DNA of 35,393 nt from assembly GCA_028291265.1 (NCBI GenBank), contig JAQGIK010000052.1:1-35393 (forward strand), in the 5' to 3' direction. Made by a program: the position numbers and the translations under genes. The notes beneath the pieces are model-generated. The model searched no databases. It was given only the letters and a program-made list of their open reading frames with translations, and was not told the DNA's origin. This document shows positions 32,822-35,393 of this stretch, one piece after another; position 1 is the stretch's first letter, and every line of letters begins with the position of its first letter. The DNA is from Caulobacter sp. Its GTDB lineage: Bacteria; Pseudomonadota; Alphaproteobacteria; Caulobacterales; Caulobacteraceae.

Positions 32822-32848
32822 TTCCAAGCTTGGATCTTGGAATTTATA
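32822..32848 (-). promoter_or_regulatory. -10 element and inverted repeat before the HEPN module
   Basis: On the minus strand TATAAA (32848-32843) is a near-consensus -10 box. TTCCAAG (32822-32828) and CTTGGAA (32836-32842) form perfect seven-base arms with a seven-base spacer, directly downstream of the -10 box and before the start codon at 32813. This is where an autoregulatory operator would lie. No clear -35 hexamer is seen. Confidence 0.5.
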
Positions 32849-32885
32849 GGCTTTGACGCGGTTCGCTAGCCCCCCTACGAATAGC

Positions 32886-33125
32886 CTACTCGTTCGGCTT
32901 GAAGTAGGGCTCGACCGGGCCCGTCAGCTTGATGGTCATCGGGTTGCCCTTGCGGTCGACCTTGTTGCCGACGGCGACCTTCACCCAGCCTTCGCTGACG
33001 CAGTACTCGTCAACGTTGGTCTTTTCCTCGCCGCGGAACTTGATGCCGATGCCCTGCTGCAGGAGCTCCTCGTTGTAGAAGGGGCTGCGCGGGTTGGTGC
33101 AGAGGCGGTCGGGAAGGTCGGCCAT
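32886..33125 (-). CDS. DUF3297 family protein
   Basis: A 79-residue protein of the DUF3297 family, common and highly conserved in alpha- and gammaproteobacteria but of unknown function. The conserved sequence is easy to recognise: LPDRLCTNPRSPFYNEELL at the N-terminus, then IGIKFRGEEKTNVDEYCVSEGW and VDRKGNPMTIKLTGPVEPYF. There is no signal peptide or membrane segment, so it should be cytoplasmic. The ATG at 33125 was chosen because family members begin with this MADLPDR segment; an upstream ATG would add 20 poorly conserved residues. It lies between the HEPN module and the ada operon on the same strand, and I see no functional link to either. Confidence 0.9.
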   Translation of the reverse strand: MADLPDRLCTNPRSPFYNEELLQQGIGIKFRGEEKTNVDEYCVSEGWVKVAVGNKVDRKGNPMTIKLTGPVEPYFKPNE

Positions 33126-33188
33126 GGTCGTCAGTCTCAGTAAGCGTGAGCCGCGGTTGATAGCCGCCCTTCCTGCATCTGTCATGTG

Positions 33189-33899
33189 TCACGTCGCGTC
33201 GTGGAAGATCACCCCCAGGGTATGGCGCGATCCCGACCGCAGGGCGCTGACCCCATGGCGCATGGTCACCCGGTAGGTCCCGCGCGTCCCGGCCACCGGC
33301 CGGCTGTTGACCGCGAACACCACCCCGTCGCCCTGCTTCAGCGGCACGACCATGGCCCGCGACTGCATGCGCGGCCGCTGCTCGGTCAGCACCAGTTCAC
33401 CGCCCTCGAAATCCCGCCCCGGCTCGCTGAGCAGCACGGCCGCCTGCAGCGGAAACACATGCTCGCCGTAGAGGTCCTGGTGCAGGCAGTTGTAGTCGCC
33501 GGGCCCATAGCGCAGCAGCAACGGCGTCGGCCGCTTCTGACCGGCCTCATGGCAGCGCTCGAGGAACTCCGCATGCGCTTCCGGAAACCGCACCGCCATC
33601 CCCATCGCCTCGTGCCAGCGGTTGGCGATCGGCGCCAGGTACGGCCACATCCGCTCGCGCAAACCCTGCACCAGGGCGGGCAGGGGATAGCTGAAGTAGC
33701 GGTACTCGCCGCGCCCGAAGCCGTGCCGGGCCATGATCACCTGGCTGCGGAAACCGCCGGGCTGGTCGTACAGCCCGGCGATCCGCTCACATTCCTCTGG
33801 CCTCAGCAGCCCGGGCAGAACGGCAAACCCCTGCGCATCGAGGTCCCCGGCGACGGCGGCCCAATCGACCGCCGCCAGCCGTCCCGTTCCGCCGCTCAC
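33189..33899 (-). CDS. 2OG-Fe(II) oxygenase cotranscribed with ada
   Basis: A 236-residue oxygenase with the double-stranded beta-helix fold. The iron ligands are His140 and Asp142 in NCLHQDLYGEHVFP and His215 in MRHGVSAL, with Arg225 ten residues after the distal His to hold 2-oxoglutarate. It resembles the COG3826-type predicted prolyl-hydroxylase-like oxygenases. The GTG start at 33899 overlaps the ada stop (GTGA), so it is translationally coupled to ada. In related bacteria the AlkB DNA dioxygenase often follows ada; this protein is not a clear AlkB, but its location suggests a role in repair or response to alkylation. The substrate is unknown. Confidence 0.88.
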   Translation of the reverse strand: MSGGTGRLAAVDWAAVAGDLDAQGFAVLPGLLRPEECERIAGLYDQPGGFRSQVIMARHGFGRGEYRYFSYPLPALVQGLRERMWPYLAPIANRWHEAMGMAVRFPEAHAEFLERCHEAGQKRPTPLLLRYGPGDYNCLHQDLYGEHVFPLQAAVLLSEPGRDFEGGELVLTEQRPRMQSRAMVVPLKQGDGVVFAVNSRPVAGTRGTYRVTMRHGVSALRSGSRHTLGVIFHDAT

Positions 33900-34999
33900 G
33901 CCGCCTTCTCCCCCTGGGCTTCTCTGGCGATGAGCGCCTGCTTGCGCTCGACCCCCCAGCGATAGCCCGACAGCGAGCCGTCGTTGCGCACCACCCGGTG
34001 GCAGGGGATGGCGATGGCCAGCGCGTTGGCGGCGCAGGCCCCGGCCACCGCCCGCACGGCGCTCGGCTGGCCGATCGCCCTGGCGATGTCGCGATAGGTC
34101 GCCGTGGTCCCGGCCGGGATGTCGCGCAGCGCCTGCCAGACCCGCTGCTGGAAGGCGGTGCCGCGCACGTCCAGCGGCAGGTCCAGTCCCACCCCCGGCT
34201 GCTCGACCAGCCCGACCACCCGCGCCACCAGCTGCTCGAACCCGGCGTCGCCGCCGACCAGCCGCGCCTTGGGAAAGCGGTCCTGCAGGTCGCGCACCAG
34301 GGCGTCCGGATCGTCGTCCATCAGGATGGCGCAGACCCCCTTGTCGCTGCGGGCGACCAGGATCGAGCCCAGCGAGCACTCGCCGACCGCGAACCGGATC
34401 TCGGTCCCGGCCCCGCCGGCCCGGTACGCCCGGGGCGTCATCCCCAGCAGGGCGTCCGACGCCTCGTAGAACCGCCCGGCCGAGTTGAAGCCGGCGTCAT
34501 AGATGGCCTCGGTGACGCTGCCGGCCGTCTCCAGCCCCTCGCGCAGCCGCATGGCCCGGTGGGCGTCGGCATAGGCCTTGGGGGTCACCCCGGTCACCGC
34601 CTTGAACAGCCGGTGGAAGTGGTGCGGCGACAGGTTCGCCGCCCGCGCCAAAGCCTCCAGCGCCGGTGGCTCCTCGGCCGCCTCGATGATCCGGCAGACC
34701 TTGGCGATCAGAGCCGCGTCCCGCTCGGCCTTGGGCGGCTGGTCCGGCTTGCAGCGCTTGCAGGGCCGAAACCCCGCCGCCTCGGCCTCGGCCGTGGTCA
34801 GGTGGAAGCCGACATTCTTCGGATTGGCCGGCCGGGCGGCGCAGGACGGGCGGCAATAGACCCCCGTCGTCGCCACCGAATAGAAAAACGCCCCGTCGGC
34901 GCTCGCGTCGCGCGCCTGCACACGCGGCCAGCGCGGGTCCAGTTCGGTCGGGGTCTTGCCTGCGGTCATTGGGGCCTTGAAGGCGAGAACGGTGCTCAT
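33896..34999 (-). CDS. ada: Bifunctional Ada: methyl-DNA repair protein and transcriptional activator
   Basis: A 367-residue protein with the three Ada parts. The N-terminal zinc domain has Cys49, Cys53, Cys80 and Cys83 (VYCRPSC, RPCKRC), which repairs methylphosphotriesters and triggers activation. An AraC-type DNA-binding region follows at about 95-195 (LARAANLSPHHFHRLFKAVTGVTPKAY). The C-terminal O6-methylguanine methyltransferase has Cys333 in AIPCHRVVRNDGSLSGYRWG and GTAFQQRVWQALRDIPAGTTATY. AAAGGA lies eight bases before the ATG at 34999. It heads the ada - 2OG oxygenase pair. A TTGC-TCT-GCAA inverted repeat at 35067-35077 upstream is a possible binding site for Ada itself. Confidence 0.97.
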   Translation of the reverse strand: MSTVLAFKAPMTAGKTPTELDPRWPRVQARDASADGAFFYSVATTGVYCRPSCAARPANPKNVGFHLTTAEAEAAGFRPCKRCKPDQPPKAERDAALIAKVCRIIEAAEEPPALEALARAANLSPHHFHRLFKAVTGVTPKAYADAHRAMRLREGLETAGSVTEAIYDAGFNSAGRFYEASDALLGMTPRAYRAGGAGTEIRFAVGECSLGSILVARSDKGVCAILMDDDPDALVRDLQDRFPKARLVGGDAGFEQLVARVVGLVEQPGVGLDLPLDVRGTAFQQRVWQALRDIPAGTTATYRDIARAIGQPSAVRAVAGACAANALAIAIPCHRVVRNDGSLSGYRWGVERKQALIAREAQGEKAA

Positions 35000-35350
35000 G
35001 GCTTGGTTCCTTTCATCGGTGTTGGCCACACTCTGAAGGGATGCCGACGGGCCCGCGCTCCGGGTCTTGCTCTGCAATCGGAAAGATAGGGGAGCGGGCC
35101 CCTCCCCACCACCTGTCATCCTGCGGCCGCGCGCAACGCGGACCGAAGGACCCATGGTTAGGGCGGAACCGCCGGGAATCGGCAAGCCGTCACCGACGGC
35201 CGCACGTCATCGCCAACGCCAGGAGCCAAGCCGACGAATGGGTCCTTCGGTCCGCTTCGCGGCCGTAGGATGATGGGTGGACGACCCCCTGACGGCATCT
35301 GAGTGCCACAATGGTCGGATTGACCCTGACCAAGGCGAAGGAGGCCGCCC
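35000..35350. other. Divergent intergenic region upstream of ada
   Basis: A gap of 351 bases between ada and the gene that starts at 35351. It contains the TTGC-TCT-GCAA inverted repeat (35067-35077), an inverted repeat pair (35116-35155 and 35238-35273) and a GAAGGAGG ribosome site just before the right-hand gene. I see no additional gene or tRNA. Confidence 0.6.
35116..35273. repeat. Inverted repeat pair, TCATCCTRCGG...GAAGGACCCAT element
   Basis: TCATCCTGCGGCCGCG ... GGACCGAAGGACCCAT at 35116-35155 is found in reverse at 35238-35273 with a few differences in the middle. Each copy has an internal stem of CGGCCGCG/CGCGG type. The ends (TCATCCT and GAAGGAC) match those of the pair at 27295-27412, so both probably belong to one dispersed repeat family. 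Confidence 0.8.
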
Positions 35351-35393
35351 ATGGATGAGATTAGCATGTTTGCCGTTGATACGGCCAAGAGCG
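35351..35393 (+). CDS. Start of an unknown gene, cut by right edge
   Basis: Only 14 codons are visible (MDEISMFAVDTAKS). GAAGGAGG with a six-base spacer before the ATG is one of the best ribosome sites in the window, so a real gene very likely starts here. Nothing can be said of its product. Confidence 0.6.
   Translation, partial: MDEISMFAVDTAKS

Noticed and set aside
31697-32885. Prophage or integrative element around the HEPN module
   Set aside because: No integrase, transposase, tRNA or flanking direct repeat was seen; the low-GC stretch is only about 1.1 kb.

Overview
The window is a GC-rich (roughly 70%) alphaproteobacterial chromosome segment. Gene content (ffh-rpsP-rimM and trmD-rplS next to a leuCDB cluster, an AhpC/AhpD/OxyR locus, several exported peptidases) and the intergenic hairpin repeats suggest Caulobacteraceae, probably Caulobacter or Phenylobacterium. 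This is inferred from protein resemblance and layout; there is no rRNA in the window to confirm it. I see no rRNA, tRNA, CRISPR array, transposase or integrase. Nearly all the sequence is core or lineage-typical chromosome, with a few small accessory inserts.

Layout. 1-3991 (minus): leucine operon leuC - two-module VOC protein - leuD - small ABM-type monooxygenase - leuB (cut by the left edge); four of the junctions have overlapping or nearly touching stop and start codons. 4178-6697 (plus): an exported DUF885 metallopeptidase and a lower-GC secreted orphan. 6715-12998: the ribosomal/SRP region (ffh, rpsP, rimM, trmD, rplS, all minus), in which the usual rimM-trmD adjacency is interrupted by plus-strand tesB and two small secreted proteins, and a terminator separates rpsP from rimM. 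13173-15060 (minus): a three-gene cluster of a secreted protein, a membrane protein and a CYTH-fold enzyme. 15136-17197: an SDR oxidoreductase, a glyoxalase-fold protein and a membrane protein. 17308-20964 (minus): exported Dcp-type peptidase and a BlaI-M56 sensor pair, divergent from murI (21088-21939). 21992-24785: an SRPBCC protein, then ahpD and ahpC (minus) divergent from oxyR.

24814-27287 (plus): exported M20 peptidase, then a His-rich PadR regulator preceded by an array of near-palindromic ATATATC-type sites and followed by a DUF2218 gene, a likely metal/iron-responsive module. 27427-31696 (minus): two tandem S9A prolyl oligopeptidases. 31778-32813 (minus): a low-GC two-gene module ending in a small protein with a HEPN-type R-x4-H motif, preceded by a -10 element and an inverted repeat; this is the best candidate for an undescribed toxin-antitoxin or defence-like system. 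32886-34999 (minus): DUF3297 protein and an ada - 2OG-Fe(II) oxygenase pair. The right end holds an inverted repeat pair and the first codons of a plus-strand gene.

Main themes: leucine synthesis, translation and protein export, extracytoplasmic peptide degradation (five exported peptidases: DUF885, M3, M20, two S9A), peroxide defence, alkylation repair and cell-wall stress sensing.
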